Assembly (NCBI RefSeq): GCF_038957035.1
Contig: NZ_CP152412.1
Span: 5,700,501 to 5,764,500 of the forward strand
Length of the DNA: 64,000 bases
Direction of reading: 5' to 3'
Source of the DNA: Bradyrhizobium sp. B097
GTDB lineage: Bacteria; Pseudomonadota; Alphaproteobacteria; Rhizobiales; Xanthobacteraceae
Shown here piece by piece: positions 53,539 to 63,850 of this stretch; the first letter of the stretch is position 1; each line of letters starts with the position of its first letter. The position numbers and the translations under genes were made by a program. The notes beneath the pieces were generated by a model. The model was not told where the DNA came from. It saw only the letters and a program-made list of their open reading frames with translations, and made no database searches.

Positions 53539-53553
53539 AATGGATCACCCATT
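53539..53553. promoter_or_regulatory. Inverted repeat, candidate GntR/FadR operator
   Basis: AATGG-ATCAC-CCATT is a perfect inverted repeat 15 bases before the regulator start and about 50 before the divergent acyl-CoA dehydrogenase, the expected location for an autoregulatory operator serving both sides. Confidence 0.45.
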
Positions 53554-53605
53554 CAATGGAAGCCCCTTTTTGGGCTTCCGGCAAAGAAACAGACGGGGAG
53601 TTCGT

Positions 53606-54745
53606 ATGAGTTTTTCCGAGGAGCAGGTCGCCTTCCGCGACAACGTCCGCAGGATGGTCGCCCGGCACGTGGCGCCGATCGCCGCCGAAATCGACGAAAC
53701 CGACCGCTTCCCGCTCGAGCTGGTCAAGCTGTTCGGCGAGATGGGATTGATGCAGCTCTGGGTGCCGGAGCGCTATGGCGGCCCGAACGGCAACCTCACC
53801 ATGGCCTGCATCGCGCGCGAGGAAATCTCGAAGGTCTCGCCTGCCTGCGCATCGATCGCGGCGCTCAACACCATGTTCATCATGCCGTTGCTGCATTTCG
53901 GCTCGGAAGAGCAACGCGAGAAATATTTGCCGATCATCGCCCAGGGCGGCGTGGTCACGGCGATCGCGATCTCGGAGCCGCAGGCCGGTTCCGACGTCGC
54001 CGCGCTCAACACCCGCGCCCGCAAGGACGGCGACAGCTATGTCCTGAACGGCCGCAAGCAGTGGTGCAGCTACGGCGTCGTCGCCGACTACATCGTGGTG
54101 ATGGCGCGGACCAGTGACGGTGCCGGTGCGGACGGAATCAGCGCCCTCATCGTCGAGCCGAAGAAGATGCCGGGCATTACGTTCGGCCGCCATGAGCGCA
54201 AGATGGGCTTTCGCGGCGCCCCCAACACCCCGATCTTCTTCGACAATGTCCGGGTCCCGGCCGAGAACCTTGTCGGCGAGGAAGGCAAGGGGTTTCGCGC
54301 GTCGATGCGCGCGCTCGACCTCAACCGCCCGACCATCGGCGCCCAGTCGGTTGGCCTCGCCCAGGGCGCGCTCGATGCCTGCATCGCCTACGCCAAGGAA
54401 CGCAAGCAGTTCAAGCAGCCGATCGCCGAATTCCAGGGCGTGCAATTCATGCTCGCCGACATGGCGATGCAAATCGAGGCGGCCCGCGCGCTGGTCTACG
54501 AATGCGCCCGCGCCGGCGATGCCGGCGACTGGAAGCGGCTCAACGTGCTTGCCAGCATGGCCAAATGCGTCGGCAGCGACATGGCCATGAAGGTCACGAC
54601 CGACGCGGTCCAGATCTTCGGCGGCTACGGCTACACCATGGACTACCCGGTCGAGCGCATGATGCGCGATGCCAAGCTGACCCAGATTTTCGAAGGCACC
54701 AACCAGATCCAGCGCGTGGTGATCGCCCGCGAGCTGCTGCGCTAG
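53606..54745 (+). CDS. Acyl-CoA dehydrogenase, single domain
   Basis: A 379-residue flavoenzyme with the full family pattern: [18 protein letters not shown] start, [72 protein letters not shown], and [20 protein letters not shown] followed by [15 protein letters not shown]. The [11 protein letters not shown] and EGTNQIQR blocks match short-chain and branched-chain dehydrogenases. The start has GGGGAG five bases upstream. It diverges from the FadR-type regulator and is followed by a binding-protein gene, so the two probably handle one imported acid. Confidence 0.95.
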   Translation: MSFSEEQVAFRDNVRRMVARHVAPIAAEIDETDRFPLELVKLFGEMGLMQLWVPERYGGPNGNLTMACIAREEISKVSPACASIAALNTMFIMPLLHFGSEEQREKYLPIIAQGGVVTAIAISEPQAGSDVAALNTRARKDGDSYVLNGRKQWCSYGVVADYIVVMARTSDGAGADGISALIVEPKKMPGITFGRHERKMGFRGAPNTPIFFDNVRVPAENLVGEEGKGFRASMRALDLNRPTIGAQSVGLAQGALDACIAYAKERKQFKQPIAEFQGVQFMLADMAMQIEAARALVYECARAGDAGDWKRLNVLASMAKCVGSDMAMKVTTDAVQIFGGYGYTMDYPVERMMRDAKLTQIFEGTNQIQRVVIARELLR

Positions 54746-54790
54746 CGCAGATCGATTGCAACAAGAAACGAATTGCAGGGAGAAACGACC

Positions 54791-56002
54791 TTGAACCACA
54801 TCATCGACCGGGCGTTGGTGGCCGTCGCGCTGTCAGCCCTGCTGGCGGCGCCCGCCTGCGCGCAGAAGGCTTACGGACCCGGCGCCAGCGACACCGAGAT
54901 CAAGCTCGGCCAATCGACGCCGCTGAGCGGCCCCGCCTCCGCCTTCGGCGCCGGCGCCGGGCGTGCCGTGGTCGGCTATTTCGAGATGCTGAACGCGAAA
55001 GGCGGCATCAACGGCCGCAAGATCAACTTCACCCAGCTCGATAATGCCTACAGCGCGCCGAAGGCGGTCGAGCAATCGCGCAAGCTGATCGAGGACGTCG
55101 GCATCTTGGCCGAGGTCGGCACGATCGGCACCGCGCCCAACGTCGCAATCCAGAAATACCTTAACGGCAAGCAGGTGCCGCAGCTCTTCATCACCGCCGG
55201 CGGACGCCGCTTCAACGATCCCAAGACGTTCCCGTGGACGATCCCGCTCTATCCGGACTTCGAAACCGAAGGCCGCGTCGTCGCCAAATACATCCTGCGC
55301 ACAAAGCCCGACGCCAGGATCGGCGTGCTCTACCAAAATGACGACTACGGCAAGGACTATCTCAAAGGCCTCCGCGCCGGTCTCGGTCCGAAGGCCGAGC
55401 TGATCGTTGCCCAGGCCTCCTACGAACTTGCCGACCCGACGATCGACTCACAGATCGTCCAGTTAAAAGCCGCCGGCGTCGACACGCTGATCGAGCAGTC
55501 GTCGTCGAAGGCCGCCGCGCAATCGATCCGCAAGGTCTATGAGCTCGGCTGGAAACCGCTGCACGTGATCGGCGGCTCGACGGCATCGGTCGAAACCATC
55601 CTGAAGCCCGCGGGCCTCGAAGCATCGAAGGGCCTGGTGACCACCCAGTTCCTCAAGCAGCCGGGCGACCCGGCCTGGGCCAATGACGACGAGGTCAAGG
55701 CCTACAAGGATTTCCTGAAGACGTACGCAGCTTCGGCCAATCCGGACGACTATTCGGTGCTGGTCGCCTATATGAACGTGCACGCGGTGGAGCTGGCCTT
55801 GCGCAAATGCGGAGACGATCTCACCCGCGAGAACCTGATCAAGCAGGCGACATCGCTGAACGGCGAGCGGCTGCCGATGATGCTGCCGGGCGTCTCGATC
55901 AGCACCCGGCCCGGCGACTACACGCCGTTCAGGACCTTGCGGATCGCGACGTTCGATGGCGAGAGCTGGTCGCTGACCGGCGAGCCGCTGTCGGCCGACT
56001 GA
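54791..56002 (+). CDS. Orphan branched-chain-type ABC substrate-binding protein
   Basis: A 403-residue periplasmic binding protein. The start is taken as TTG at 54791 (reads as Met-Asn-His-Ile-Ile) with AGGGAG eight bases upstream; no ATG is well placed. A signal peptide ends near APACAQ. The mature part AYGPGASDTEIKLGQSTPLSGPASAFG and VLYQNDDYGKDYLKGLRAGL are standard for the Leu/Ile/Val family. As with the protein at 43745-44968, no permease or ATPase gene is next to it. It ends at a perfect stem-loop shared with the convergent hutU. Confidence 0.9.
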   Translation: MNHIIDRALVAVALSALLAAPACAQKAYGPGASDTEIKLGQSTPLSGPASAFGAGAGRAVVGYFEMLNAKGGINGRKINFTQLDNAYSAPKAVEQSRKLIEDVGILAEVGTIGTAPNVAIQKYLNGKQVPQLFITAGGRRFNDPKTFPWTIPLYPDFETEGRVVAKYILRTKPDARIGVLYQNDDYGKDYLKGLRAGLGPKAELIVAQASYELADPTIDSQIVQLKAAGVDTLIEQSSSKAAAQSIRKVYELGWKPLHVIGGSTASVETILKPAGLEASKGLVTTQFLKQPGDPAWANDDEVKAYKDFLKTYAASANPDDYSVLVAYMNVHAVELALRKCGDDLTRENLIKQATSLNGERLPMMLPGVSISTRPGDYTPFRTLRIATFDGESWSLTGEPLSAD

Positions 56003-56008
56003 GGCCGG

Positions 56009-56044
56009 GTTGGCGAGAACCGTTATCAGTGGCTTCTCGCCAAC
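56009..56044. terminator. Perfect 11-pair stem-loop between convergent genes
   Basis: GTTGGCGAGAA (56009-56019) is mirrored by TTCTCGCCAAC (56034-56044) across a 14-base loop, between the binding-protein gene and hutU. There is no long T run, but position and stem suggest a shared bidirectional terminator. Confidence 0.65.
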
Positions 56045-56050
56045 GTCAGC

Positions 56051-57721
56051 TCAGGCGCGCAGGCTCGGCAGATCGAGCCCGTTGGCCTGGGCCCACTCGA
56101 TCGCCGTTTCATAGCCGGCGTCGGCGTGGCGCATGACCCCCGTCGCCGGATCGTTCCACAGCACGCGCTCGAGCCGGCGCGCCGCCTCCGGCGTGCCGTC
56201 CGCGACGATCACCATGCCGGCGTGCTGCGAATAGCCGATACCGACGCCGCCGCCGTGGTGCAGCGACACCCAGGTGGCCCCGCTCGCGCAGTTGAGCAGC
56301 GCGTTAAGCAGCGGCCAGTCGGACACCGCATCGGAGCCGTCGCGCATCGCCTCGGTCTCGCGGTTCGGGCTTGCCACCGAGCCGCTGTCGAGATGATCAC
56401 GGCCGATCACGATCGGCGCCTTGAGCTCGCCGCGCGCCACCATCTCGTTGAAGGCAAGGCCAAGGCGATGGCGGTCGCCAAGGCCGACCCAGCAAATCCG
56501 CGCCGGCAGCCCCTGAAACTTGATGCGCGCCTTCGCCATGTCGAGCCAATTGTGCAAATGGCCATCGTTGGGCATCAGCTCCTTGACCTTGTCATCGGTC
56601 TTGAAGATGTCCTCGGGATCACCCGACAGCGCCGCCCAGCGGAACGGCCCCACGCCGCGGCAGAACAGCGGACGGATATAGGCCGGAACGAAGCCTGGAA
56701 AGTCGAACGCCTGCTTCAGGCCCATGTCCTTGGCCATCTGGCGGATGTTGTTGCCGTAGTCGAGCGTCGGGATTCCCTGGGCGTGGAAATCCAGCATGGC
56801 CTGCACGTGATCGACCATTGAGGTCTTGGCCGCCGCCTCGACCGCCTTCGGGTCAGCCGCGCGCCGCGCTTCCCAATCGGCGAGCGTCCATCCCTTCGGT
56901 AGGTAACCGTTGATCGGATCATGCGCGCTGGTCTGATCGGTCACGATGTCCGGGCGCACGCCGCGGCGCACCAGTTCGGGAAAGATCTCGGCCGCATTGC
57001 CGAGCAGGCCGACCGAAACGGGCTTTTGGGTCTTGGCCGCGTCGGCAATGATCGCCAGCGCTTCATCGAGCGTCGTCGCCTGGCGATCGAGATAACCGGT
57101 GCGCAGCCGCATCTCGATGCGGCTCGGCTGGCACTCGACGGCGAGCATCGAGGCGCCGGCCATGGTCGCAGCCAGCGGCTGGGCGCCACCCATGCCGCCG
57201 AGGCCCGCCGTCAGAATCCATTTGCCGGCGAGACTGCCGCCATAGTGCCGGCGCCCGACCTCGACAAACGTCTCATAGGTCCCCTGCACGATGCCCTGGC
57301 TGCCGATATAGATCCACGACCCTGCCGTCATCTGGCCGAACATCATCAGGCCCAGGCGATCGAGCTCGTTGAAGTGGTCGAGCGTCGCCCAATGCGGCAC
57401 CAGGTTCGAATTCGCGATCAGGACGCGGGGCGCATCGGCATGGGTGCGGAAGATGCCGACCGGCTTGCCGGATTGCACCAGCAGCGTCTGGTCGCCTTCG
57501 AGCTTGCGCAAGGAGGCGGCGATCCGGTCAAAGCTCTCCCAGTCGCGCGCCGCACGCCCGATGCCGCCATAGACCACAAGCTCGCTCGGACGCTCGGCGA
57601 CGTCAGGATCCAGATTGTTCATCAGCATGCGCAGCGGCGCTTCCGTCAGCCAGCTCTTCGCGCTGATGTCGGTGCCGCGGGGAGCGCGGATGATACGTTC
57701 GTTATCCAATCGGCGGTTCAT
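56051..57721 (-). CDS. hutU: Urocanate hydratase
   Basis: This enzyme converts urocanate to imidazolonepropionate, the second step of histidine breakdown, using tightly bound NAD. The 556-residue length is standard. The N-terminal [26 protein letters not shown], the nucleotide-binding [12 protein letters not shown], the conserved QTSAHDP and the C-terminal [24 protein letters not shown] are all present. It lies 18 bases after hutH in the hutIHU operon. Confidence 0.97.
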   Translation of the reverse strand: MNRRLDNERIIRAPRGTDISAKSWLTEAPLRMLMNNLDPDVAERPSELVVYGGIGRAARDWESFDRIAASLRKLEGDQTLLVQSGKPVGIFRTHADAPRVLIANSNLVPHWATLDHFNELDRLGLMMFGQMTAGSWIYIGSQGIVQGTYETFVEVGRRHYGGSLAGKWILTAGLGGMGGAQPLAATMAGASMLAVECQPSRIEMRLRTGYLDRQATTLDEALAIIADAAKTQKPVSVGLLGNAAEIFPELVRRGVRPDIVTDQTSAHDPINGYLPKGWTLADWEARRAADPKAVEAAAKTSMVDHVQAMLDFHAQGIPTLDYGNNIRQMAKDMGLKQAFDFPGFVPAYIRPLFCRGVGPFRWAALSGDPEDIFKTDDKVKELMPNDGHLHNWLDMAKARIKFQGLPARICWVGLGDRHRLGLAFNEMVARGELKAPIVIGRDHLDSGSVASPNRETEAMRDGSDAVSDWPLLNALLNCASGATWVSLHHGGGVGIGYSQHAGMVIVADGTPEAARRLERVLWNDPATGVMRHADAGYETAIEWAQANGLDLPSLRA

Positions 57722-57739
57722 GACGGATGTCCCTGTCGG

Positions 57740-59299
57740 CTAAGCAAGTTTTGGAAACGGATCGGACGAAAGGACCGCGATCGCAGCGGCCGGTAACGCG
57801 TCGGCTTCGACCAGCGACGCGGCCCGCGCGAGATCGTCGGCCATGTAACGGTCCGCGGCGAGCGCCGGAACATGCTCGCGCAACGCGGCAATGACCGCAG
57901 CGAGCGGTGCGCTTGTCGAGTGTGGTGCGCGCAGCGTGATGCCTTGCGCGGCGACCAGAAGCTCGATGCCGAGGATGGCCGCAAGGTTGTCGGCCATGTC
58001 GGACAGCCGGCGCGCGGCATGCGCGGCCATCGAGACGTGATCCTCCTGGTTGGCGCTGGTCGGCGTGGAATCGATCGAGCACGGCATCGCGCGCTGCTTG
58101 TTCTCGGCATAGAGCGCGGCCGCCGTCACCTCGGCGATCATGAACCCGGAATTGATGCCGGGCTCGGGCGTCAGGAACGGCGGCAAGCCGAAGTTCAAGG
58201 CAGGATCGACCAGGGTCGCGATCCGGCGCTCGCTGGTGGCGCCGATCTCCGACAGCGCCAGCGCGATCTGATCGGCGGCGAAGGCCACCGGCTCAGCATG
58301 AAAATTGCCGCCCGAGACGATCTCGCCGGTGTCGACCAGAACCAGCGGGTTATCCGTCACGGCATTGGCTTCAATGGTCAGCACGCGTGCGGCGTGTACG
58401 AGCAGGTCGAGCACGGCACCCGCGACCTGCGGCTGGCAGCGCAGGCAATAAGGGTCCTGCACGCGCTCGTCGCCTTCGAGATGCGATCGCCTGATGTCGC
58501 TGCCGTCGAGCAATGCAGTCAAGGCCGCAGCCGCAGCGATCTGCCCATCATGGCCGCGCAGAGACTGAATCTCGGGACGAAACGGCACCGTGGAAGCCAT
58601 CGCCGCGTCGACCGACAGCGCACCGGTCACCAGTGCAGCACACGCAAGACGATGTGCGCGCAGCAGGCCGGAAATCGCATAGGCCGTCGAAAATTGCGTG
58701 CCGTTGATCAGCGCGAGCCCCTCCTTGGGGCCGAGCGTCAACGGCGCGAGACCGGCAGCGGCAAGCGCTTCATGACCCGGCACGATCTTGCCATCAAGGA
58801 ATGCCTGCCCTTCCCCGATCATGACGGCGGTCATGTGGGCGAGCGGCGCCAGGTCGCCGGAGGCGCCGACCGAGCCCTGCTGCGGCACCAGCGGTGAGAC
58901 GCCGCGCGCCAGCATGCCCTGCAATTGCTCGATCACATCGCGGCGCACGCCGGACGCGCCGCGCCCGAGCGAGATCACCTTCAACGCGATCATCAGGCGC
59001 ACGATCGGTTCGGGCGTAGCCGCGCCCACGCCGCAGCAATGCGACAGGATGAGGTTGCGTTGAAGCAGCGCCGTCTGGTCGGGGGCGATACGCGTCGAGG
59101 CCAGCTTCCCGAAGCCGGTATTGATGCCGTACGCGGGCACGTCGGTCTGCGCCGCTTTCGCCACGATCTCCGCAGTTGCCTCGACGCGCGGCCAGAACGA
59201 CGGATCGAGCACGATGGGCACACCGTCAAGCACGCGCGCCAGGACGTCGAGGCCGACCGCTCCGGGCTTCACGACAATGGGGACATCCGGATCGCTCAT
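57740..59299 (-). CDS. hutH: Histidine ammonia-lyase
   Basis: This enzyme removes ammonia from histidine to give urocanate. The Ala-Ser-Gly triad that forms the MIO electrophile is at residues 146-148 ([14 protein letters not shown]), and the [10 protein letters not shown] block is at about 58-67. The protein has 519 residues from the ATG at 59299, which overlaps the hutI stop by four bases; a longer frame upstream lies inside hutI. The C-terminal [26 protein letters not shown] block is typical. Confidence 0.97.
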   Translation of the reverse strand: MSDPDVPIVVKPGAVGLDVLARVLDGVPIVLDPSFWPRVEATAEIVAKAAQTDVPAYGINTGFGKLASTRIAPDQTALLQRNLILSHCCGVGAATPEPIVRLMIALKVISLGRGASGVRRDVIEQLQGMLARGVSPLVPQQGSVGASGDLAPLAHMTAVMIGEGQAFLDGKIVPGHEALAAAGLAPLTLGPKEGLALINGTQFSTAYAISGLLRAHRLACAALVTGALSVDAAMASTVPFRPEIQSLRGHDGQIAAAAALTALLDGSDIRRSHLEGDERVQDPYCLRCQPQVAGAVLDLLVHAARVLTIEANAVTDNPLVLVDTGEIVSGGNFHAEPVAFAADQIALALSEIGATSERRIATLVDPALNFGLPPFLTPEPGINSGFMIAEVTAAALYAENKQRAMPCSIDSTPTSANQEDHVSMAAHAARRLSDMADNLAAILGIELLVAAQGITLRAPHSTSAPLAAVIAALREHVPALAADRYMADDLARAASLVEADALPAAAIAVLSSDPFPKLA

Positions 59300-60510
59300 T
59301 GCCCCCTCCACACCCGCCGGTGCAGCGGATTGAAGCCGATGCGGTAGACCAGCTCGGCCGGGCGCTCGATGTCCCAGATCGCGAGATCGCACCATTTGCC
59401 GGCCTCTAGCGTCCCGGTCTCGGCGAGCGTGCCGAGCGCGCGCGCCCCTTCCCGCGTCACCCCGGCAAGGCACTCGGCGACCGTCATCCGGAACAACGTT
59501 GCGCCCATGTTCATGACAAGCAGAAGCGAGGTCAGCGGCGAGCTGCCGGGATTGCAGTCCGTCGCCAGCGCCATGTTGACGCCGTGGCTGCGGAACAGCT
59601 CGACCGGCGGCTTCTGCGTTTCGCGAATGAAATAGAACGCACCGGGCAGCAGCACTGCGACCGTACCGGCCTTGGCCATCGCGGCGGCGCCGGCTTCATC
59701 GGTGTGCTCCAGGTGATCGGCCGATAGCGCAGAGAATTTTGCCGCGAGTGCCGCGCCGCCGAGATTCGACAGCTGATCGGCATGCAGCTTCACGGGCAGC
59801 CCCAGCGCACGCGCCGCCGCGAACACCCGAGCGGTCTGCTCGCCGGAAAATGCGATGCCCTCCATGAAGCCGTCGACGGCATCGGCAAGGCCGGCCTTGG
59901 CCACCGTCGGCAGCATCTCGTTGCAGACCAGATCGATGTAGCGGTCCTTGTCGCCATCGGCTTCTGGCGGCAATGCGTGCGCACCTAAAAAAGATGTGCG
60001 GATCGCAACCGGCCGCAGGCGGCCGAGGCTGCGTGCCGCCGCAAGCTGCCGCATCTCGGTCTCGACGTTAAGGCCATAGCCGGACTTGATCTCGACGGTG
60101 GTTACCCCCTCGCCGATCAGCGTGTCCAGCCGTGGCAGTGCGCCGGCGACGAGCTCGGCCTCGGTCGCGCTGCGCGTCGCAGCTACGGTCGAGACGATGC
60201 CGCCGCCCGCGCGCGCGATCTCCTCATAACTTGCGCCCTTCAGACGAAGCTCGAACTCGTGCGCGCGATTGCCGCCGAAGACGAGATGGGTGTGGCAATC
60301 GACCAGCCCGGGCGTGATCCAGCGGCCGCCGCAATCGATCCGTTCAACCGCGTCCGCATCCGCAGGAAAGTCCGACTGCACGCCTGCATAGACGATGCGG
60401 CCGTCGCGCGCCGCGATCAGGCCACGGTCGATCTCGCCGAGATCGGCGCCATCGCCGCGCATCGTGGCGAGCCGGGCGTTGTGCCAGATGCGGTCGAAAC
60501 GCTCTGCCAT
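59296..60510 (-). CDS. hutI: Imidazolonepropionase
   Basis: This enzyme opens the imidazolone ring to N-formimino-L-glutamate, the third step of the pathway. A metal-dependent hydrolase of the amidohydrolase superfamily: HxH in [25 protein letters not shown], then [35 protein letters not shown], and the aspartate in [11 protein letters not shown]. 404 residues. First gene of the minus-strand hut operon; its start is 31 bases from the palindrome at 60542-60561. Confidence 0.96.
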   Translation of the reverse strand: MAERFDRIWHNARLATMRGDGADLGEIDRGLIAARDGRIVYAGVQSDFPADADAVERIDCGGRWITPGLVDCHTHLVFGGNRAHEFELRLKGASYEEIARAGGGIVSTVAATRSATEAELVAGALPRLDTLIGEGVTTVEIKSGYGLNVETEMRQLAAARSLGRLRPVAIRTSFLGAHALPPEADGDKDRYIDLVCNEMLPTVAKAGLADAVDGFMEGIAFSGEQTARVFAAARALGLPVKLHADQLSNLGGAALAAKFSALSADHLEHTDEAGAAAMAKAGTVAVLLPGAFYFIRETQKPPVELFRSHGVNMALATDCNPGSSPLTSLLLVMNMGATLFRMTVAECLAGVTREGARALGTLAETGTLEAGKWCDLAIWDIERPAELVYRIGFNPLHRRVWRGQ

Positions 60511-60541
60511 GCGATCGTCCCCTTACGGTGGGATGCTTGAC

Positions 60542-60561
60542 TTATATGTCTAGACATATAA
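60542..60561. promoter_or_regulatory. Perfect 20-bp palindrome, probable HutC operator
   Basis: TTATATGTCTAGACATATAA is a perfect palindrome in the 85-base gap between hutI and hutF, 31 and 34 bases from the two start codons. GntR/HutC-type operators are AT-rich palindromes of this kind, and hutC is the second gene of the hutF operon. Confidence 0.85.
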
Positions 60562-60595
60562 TCGTGTCGGGGTTCTGTCCAGCCGGCATGGAAAA

Positions 60596-61954
60596 ATGAC
60601 ACGACTGCATTTCGCATTCGCGCTGCTGCCCTCGGGCTGGGCCAATGATGTGCAAATCGTGGTCGCCGACGGCACGATCGCCTCGGTGACGGCAGGCGTG
60701 CCCCCCGCCCCCGGCGATGAACGTCACCAATTGGCAGTTCCGGGATTGGCGAGCCTGCACAGCCACGCGTTTCAGCGCGGCATGGCCGGCCTTGCCGAAC
60801 TGCGCGGCGACACCACCGACACGTTCTGGACCTGGCGCGAGACGATGTATCGCTTTGCGCTGACGATGACGCCGGACGACGTCGCCGCCGTCGCGACCCT
60901 GCTCTATGTCGAGATGCTCGAGCGCGGCTTCACGCGCGTTGGTGAGTTCCACTATCTCCATCATGATCGGGACGGCTCGCCTTACGCCAATCCGGCCGAG
61001 ATGGCCGTGCGCATCGCGGAAGCGACTGAGGCGTCCCGCATCGGGCTCACGTTGCTGCCGAGCTTTTATGCACATGGCACCTTTGGCGGCGCAGCACCGC
61101 ATGCCGGGCAGCGTCGCTTCATCTGCTCGGTCGATCAGTTCGCCGCGCTGATGGCGGCCTCGCGCGAGGCAATCCGAAAACTGCCTGGCGCCAACATCGG
61201 CATCGCCCCGCACAGCCTGCGCGCAGTGGCGCCCGATGAGCTTGCGGCGATCATTCCACTTGCCGGCGCCGACCCGATCCACATCCACGCCGCCGAACAG
61301 GTGCGCGAGGTGGAGGATTGCATGGCCTGGTCGGGGCAGCGACCGGTGGAATGGTTGCTCGAGCACGCGCCCGTCGATCGACGCTGGTGCCTGATTCACG
61401 CGACTCACATGACGGAACGGGAAGTCGCAGCGCTCGGCGGCAGCGGCGCCGTTGCAGGCCTCTGCCCGGTGACCGAAGCAAGCCTCGGCGACGGCATCTT
61501 TTCGGCCCGCGAATTCCTCGCCGCGGGCGGCCGGTTCGGCATCGGAACCGATTCCAACGTGCTGGTCGGGGTCGCCGACGAACTTCGTCAACTCGAATAC
61601 GGCCAACGGCTGAAGCATCGCGAGCGCAATGTGCTCTCCGGGCGTCCGGGTGCATCCACTGGCCGTGCCCTGTTCGATCACGCGCTCGCGGGCGGCGCGC
61701 AGGCCCTGGCGCAGACCAACGCTGGCCTCGTACCCGGCGCCCGCGCCGATATCGTCACTCTCGACACTTCACACCCATCCCTGGCGGGACGGTCGGGCGA
61801 TGCCGTTCTCGACGGCTGGCTGTTTGCGTCCGGAAGCGATGCGATCGACTGCGTCTGGGCCGGCGGCGACAAGGTGGTCGCGGGCGGACGGCACAGGTTG
61901 CGCGACAAAGCGCGCGAGCGGTTCAATGCGAGCGTCCGGAGGCTTGTCGCATGA
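60596..61954 (+). CDS. hutF: Formimidoylglutamate deiminase
   Basis: A 452-residue amidohydrolase that turns N-formimino-L-glutamate into N-formyl-L-glutamate and ammonia. Metal ligands include HSH in GLASLHSHAFQRGMAGL; other family blocks are FHYLHHDRDGSPYANPAEM, GIAPHSLRAV, IHIHAAEQVREVEDC and GIGTDSNVLVGVADELRQLEYGQRL. Its presence defines the two-step (HutF/HutG) ending of the pathway, but hutG is not in this window. It overlaps hutC by four bases. Confidence 0.95.
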   Translation: MTRLHFAFALLPSGWANDVQIVVADGTIASVTAGVPPAPGDERHQLAVPGLASLHSHAFQRGMAGLAELRGDTTDTFWTWRETMYRFALTMTPDDVAAVATLLYVEMLERGFTRVGEFHYLHHDRDGSPYANPAEMAVRIAEATEASRIGLTLLPSFYAHGTFGGAAPHAGQRRFICSVDQFAALMAASREAIRKLPGANIGIAPHSLRAVAPDELAAIIPLAGADPIHIHAAEQVREVEDCMAWSGQRPVEWLLEHAPVDRRWCLIHATHMTEREVAALGGSGAVAGLCPVTEASLGDGIFSAREFLAAGGRFGIGTDSNVLVGVADELRQLEYGQRLKHRERNVLSGRPGASTGRALFDHALAGGAQALAQTNAGLVPGARADIVTLDTSHPSLAGRSGDAVLDGWLFASGSDAIDCVWAGGDKVVAGGRHRLRDKARERFNASVRRLVA

Positions 61955-62694
61955 GCCTCGCCTCCGATCGGGCCCGCCCTGCCGCAGCCAGCAAACCGAC
62001 GCTCTACAAGCGGATCCGGCTCGATATCGAGACACGGATCCTGACCGGCGAATGGCCACCGGGCCACCGCATCCCCTTCGAGCACCAGCTCATGGCGCGC
62101 TATCGCTGCTCGCGCATGACGGTGAACAAGGCGCTGTCGGAGCTGGCGCAGGCTGACCTGATCGAGCGGCGGCGGCGTGCCGGCTCATTCGTACGTCGTC
62201 CGCAGCATCTGTCGGCGGTGCTCAAGATCGCCGACATGCGCGCCGAGATCACCGCGCTCGGCCGCACCTACAGCTATCAGCTGATCGATTGCCGGCGCCG
62301 CACCGCGACCGCGGCCGATCGCGTCCGGCTCGGGGTGAGCACGGCCGGCAAGGTGATCGCGATTGCCTGCCGGCACAGCGCCGACAATGTGCCGTTTGCG
62401 GTCGAAGACAGGCTGATCGATCTCTCCACGGTTCCGGAGGCCGCGACGGCGGACTTTGCGCGCGAACCGCCGGGATCATGGCTGCTGCATCACGTGCCGT
62501 GGACCGAGGCTGAACATACGATCAGCGCGGTTGTTGCGGACGATCGCACTGCGAAGGCGCTCGAGATCGCAGTCGGCGCGCCCTGCCTCGTGATCGACCG
62601 CTACACCTGGCGCAGCGCGCGCACGGTGACGGCGGTGCGGTTGCATTATCCAGGCGAGACGCATCGGCTGGTCGCTCGCTTCAAGGGAGGCTGA
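61951..62694 (+). CDS. hutC: Histidine utilisation repressor, GntR/HutC family
   Basis: A 247-residue regulator with an N-terminal GntR winged helix (TLYKRIRLDIETRILTGEWPPGHRIPFEHQLMARYRCSRMTVNKALSELAQADLI) and a C-terminal UTRA/chorismate-lyase-like ligand domain ending VTAVRLHYPGETHRLVARF. HutC repressors respond to urocanate. The start overlaps the hutF stop as ATGA; the frame stays open upstream but inside hutF. The palindrome at 60542-60561 is its likely binding site, controlling both arms of the locus. Confidence 0.95.
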   Translation: MSLASDRARPAAASKPTLYKRIRLDIETRILTGEWPPGHRIPFEHQLMARYRCSRMTVNKALSELAQADLIERRRRAGSFVRRPQHLSAVLKIADMRAEITALGRTYSYQLIDCRRRTATAADRVRLGVSTAGKVIAIACRHSADNVPFAVEDRLIDLSTVPEAATADFAREPPGSWLLHHVPWTEAEHTISAVVADDRTAKALEIAVGAPCLVIDRYTWRSARTVTAVRLHYPGETHRLVARFKGG

Positions 62695-62827
62695 GACGGC
62701 TTGCGCGGCATAATTCATGCAATGCATCATGGGCCACCATCCACCGACATGCTTTATGCGGCAATCCGCCGCGACTGACGTGAAGACATCAACAAGGTTC
62801 AATCCATCGTTCAAGGGGTCGACAAAC

Positions 62828-63772
62828 ATGCGTTCGTTCAAGCTATTGCCCGCAATCGCAGCCTTGCTCGCGTCCACCGCCGCGTTCGCGGATGACGTCA
62901 AGGTCGGCGTCGGCATCTCCGGCTGGACCGGCTTCGCGCCGCTGACGCTCGCCAAGGAGGCCGGCATCTTCAAGAAGAACGGCCTCGACGTCACCTTGAA
63001 GAAGATTCCGCAGAAGGACCGGCATCTCGCGATCGCTTCGGGCGACATCCAGTGCGCGGCGACGACGGTGGAGACCTGGATCTCCTGGAACGCCAATGGC
63101 GTCGCGACCAAGCAGATCTTCCAGCTCGACAAGAGCTATGGCGCCGATGGCATGGCCGTGCGCAACGACGTCGCCGCGATCAAGGACCTCAAGGGCAAAA
63201 CCGTCGCGGCATCCGCGCCGGGCACCTCGCCCTACTTCGCGCTGGCCTGGATGCTGAAGAAGAACGGTCTCACAGTGAAGGACGTGACCGTGGTGAATCT
63301 GGAGCCCGCCGCCGCGGCGCAGGCTTTCGTCTCCGGCCAGAACGACGCCGCGATGACCTACGAGCCTTACCTGTCGACGGTGCGCGCCGCCCCCGACAAG
63401 GGCAAGATCATCGCCACCACGCTCGATTATCCGATCGTGATGGACACGTTCGGCTGCACCCCGAAATTCCTGACCGACAATCCGAAGGCGGCCCAGGCGC
63501 TGGCCGACAGCTATTTCGAGGCGCTCGACATGATCGCCAAGGATCAGGCCAAGGCCTATGAGATCATGGGCGCGGACGTGAAACAGTCCGGCGAGCAGTT
63601 CGGCAACTCGGCAAAGTACCTGCGCTGGCAGGACAAGGCCGCCAACCAGAAATTCTTCGCCGGCGACTTCCTCACCTTCAACAAGGATGCCGCGGAGCTG
63701 CTGCTCGAGGTCGGCATCATCAAGGCCGCGCCGAAGGTGGAGGACATCTACGACGCCACCTTCATCAAGTAA
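62828..63772 (+). CDS. NMT1/nitrate-taurine-type ABC substrate-binding protein
   Basis: A 314-residue periplasmic binding protein. The signal peptide (LLPAIAALLASTAAFA) is cleaved before DDVKVGVGISGWTGFAPLTLAKEAGIFKKNGLDVTL, which is the usual start of the SsuA/TauA/ThiY-like group. A later KTVAASAPGTSPYFALAWML and MTYEPYLSTV fit the same fold. The ATG at 62828 is chosen because the signal peptide begins there; AAGGGG lies 11 bases upstream. A permease gene follows. The ligand is not known; the neighbouring hut genes may be coincidental. Confidence 0.9.
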   Translation: MRSFKLLPAIAALLASTAAFADDVKVGVGISGWTGFAPLTLAKEAGIFKKNGLDVTLKKIPQKDRHLAIASGDIQCAATTVETWISWNANGVATKQIFQLDKSYGADGMAVRNDVAAIKDLKGKTVAASAPGTSPYFALAWMLKKNGLTVKDVTVVNLEPAAAAQAFVSGQNDAAMTYEPYLSTVRAAPDKGKIIATTLDYPIVMDTFGCTPKFLTDNPKAAQALADSYFEALDMIAKDQAKAYEIMGADVKQSGEQFGNSAKYLRWQDKAANQKFFAGDFLTFNKDAAELLLEVGIIKAAPKVEDIYDATFIK

Positions 63773-63850
63773 TGCAGCCATCATTTCGGCCGGTCCCGCC
63801 TTGCGACAAGCCGGGCCGGACTAGTGTATGAGACACGCCCGGATCAATTG

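Noticed and set aside
51789..53552. Minus-strand frame that would extend the enoyl-CoA hydratase by over 300 residues
   Set aside because: The extension lies out of frame over the GntR gene and is Arg/Ala/Gly-rich; GGAGG just before GTG at 52598 gives a normal hydratase start.
52658..54799. Very long minus-strand frame that would fuse the GntR regulator to 425 extra N-terminal residues
   Set aside because: The extra part is antisense to the acyl-CoA dehydrogenase at 53606-54745. The regulator proper begins at 53524.
62717..62727. ATGCA-A-TGCAT palindrome before the nitrate/sulfonate-type binding-protein gene
   Set aside because: Only five-base arms, with no extension and no linked regulator except HutC, whose likely site looks different; probably chance.
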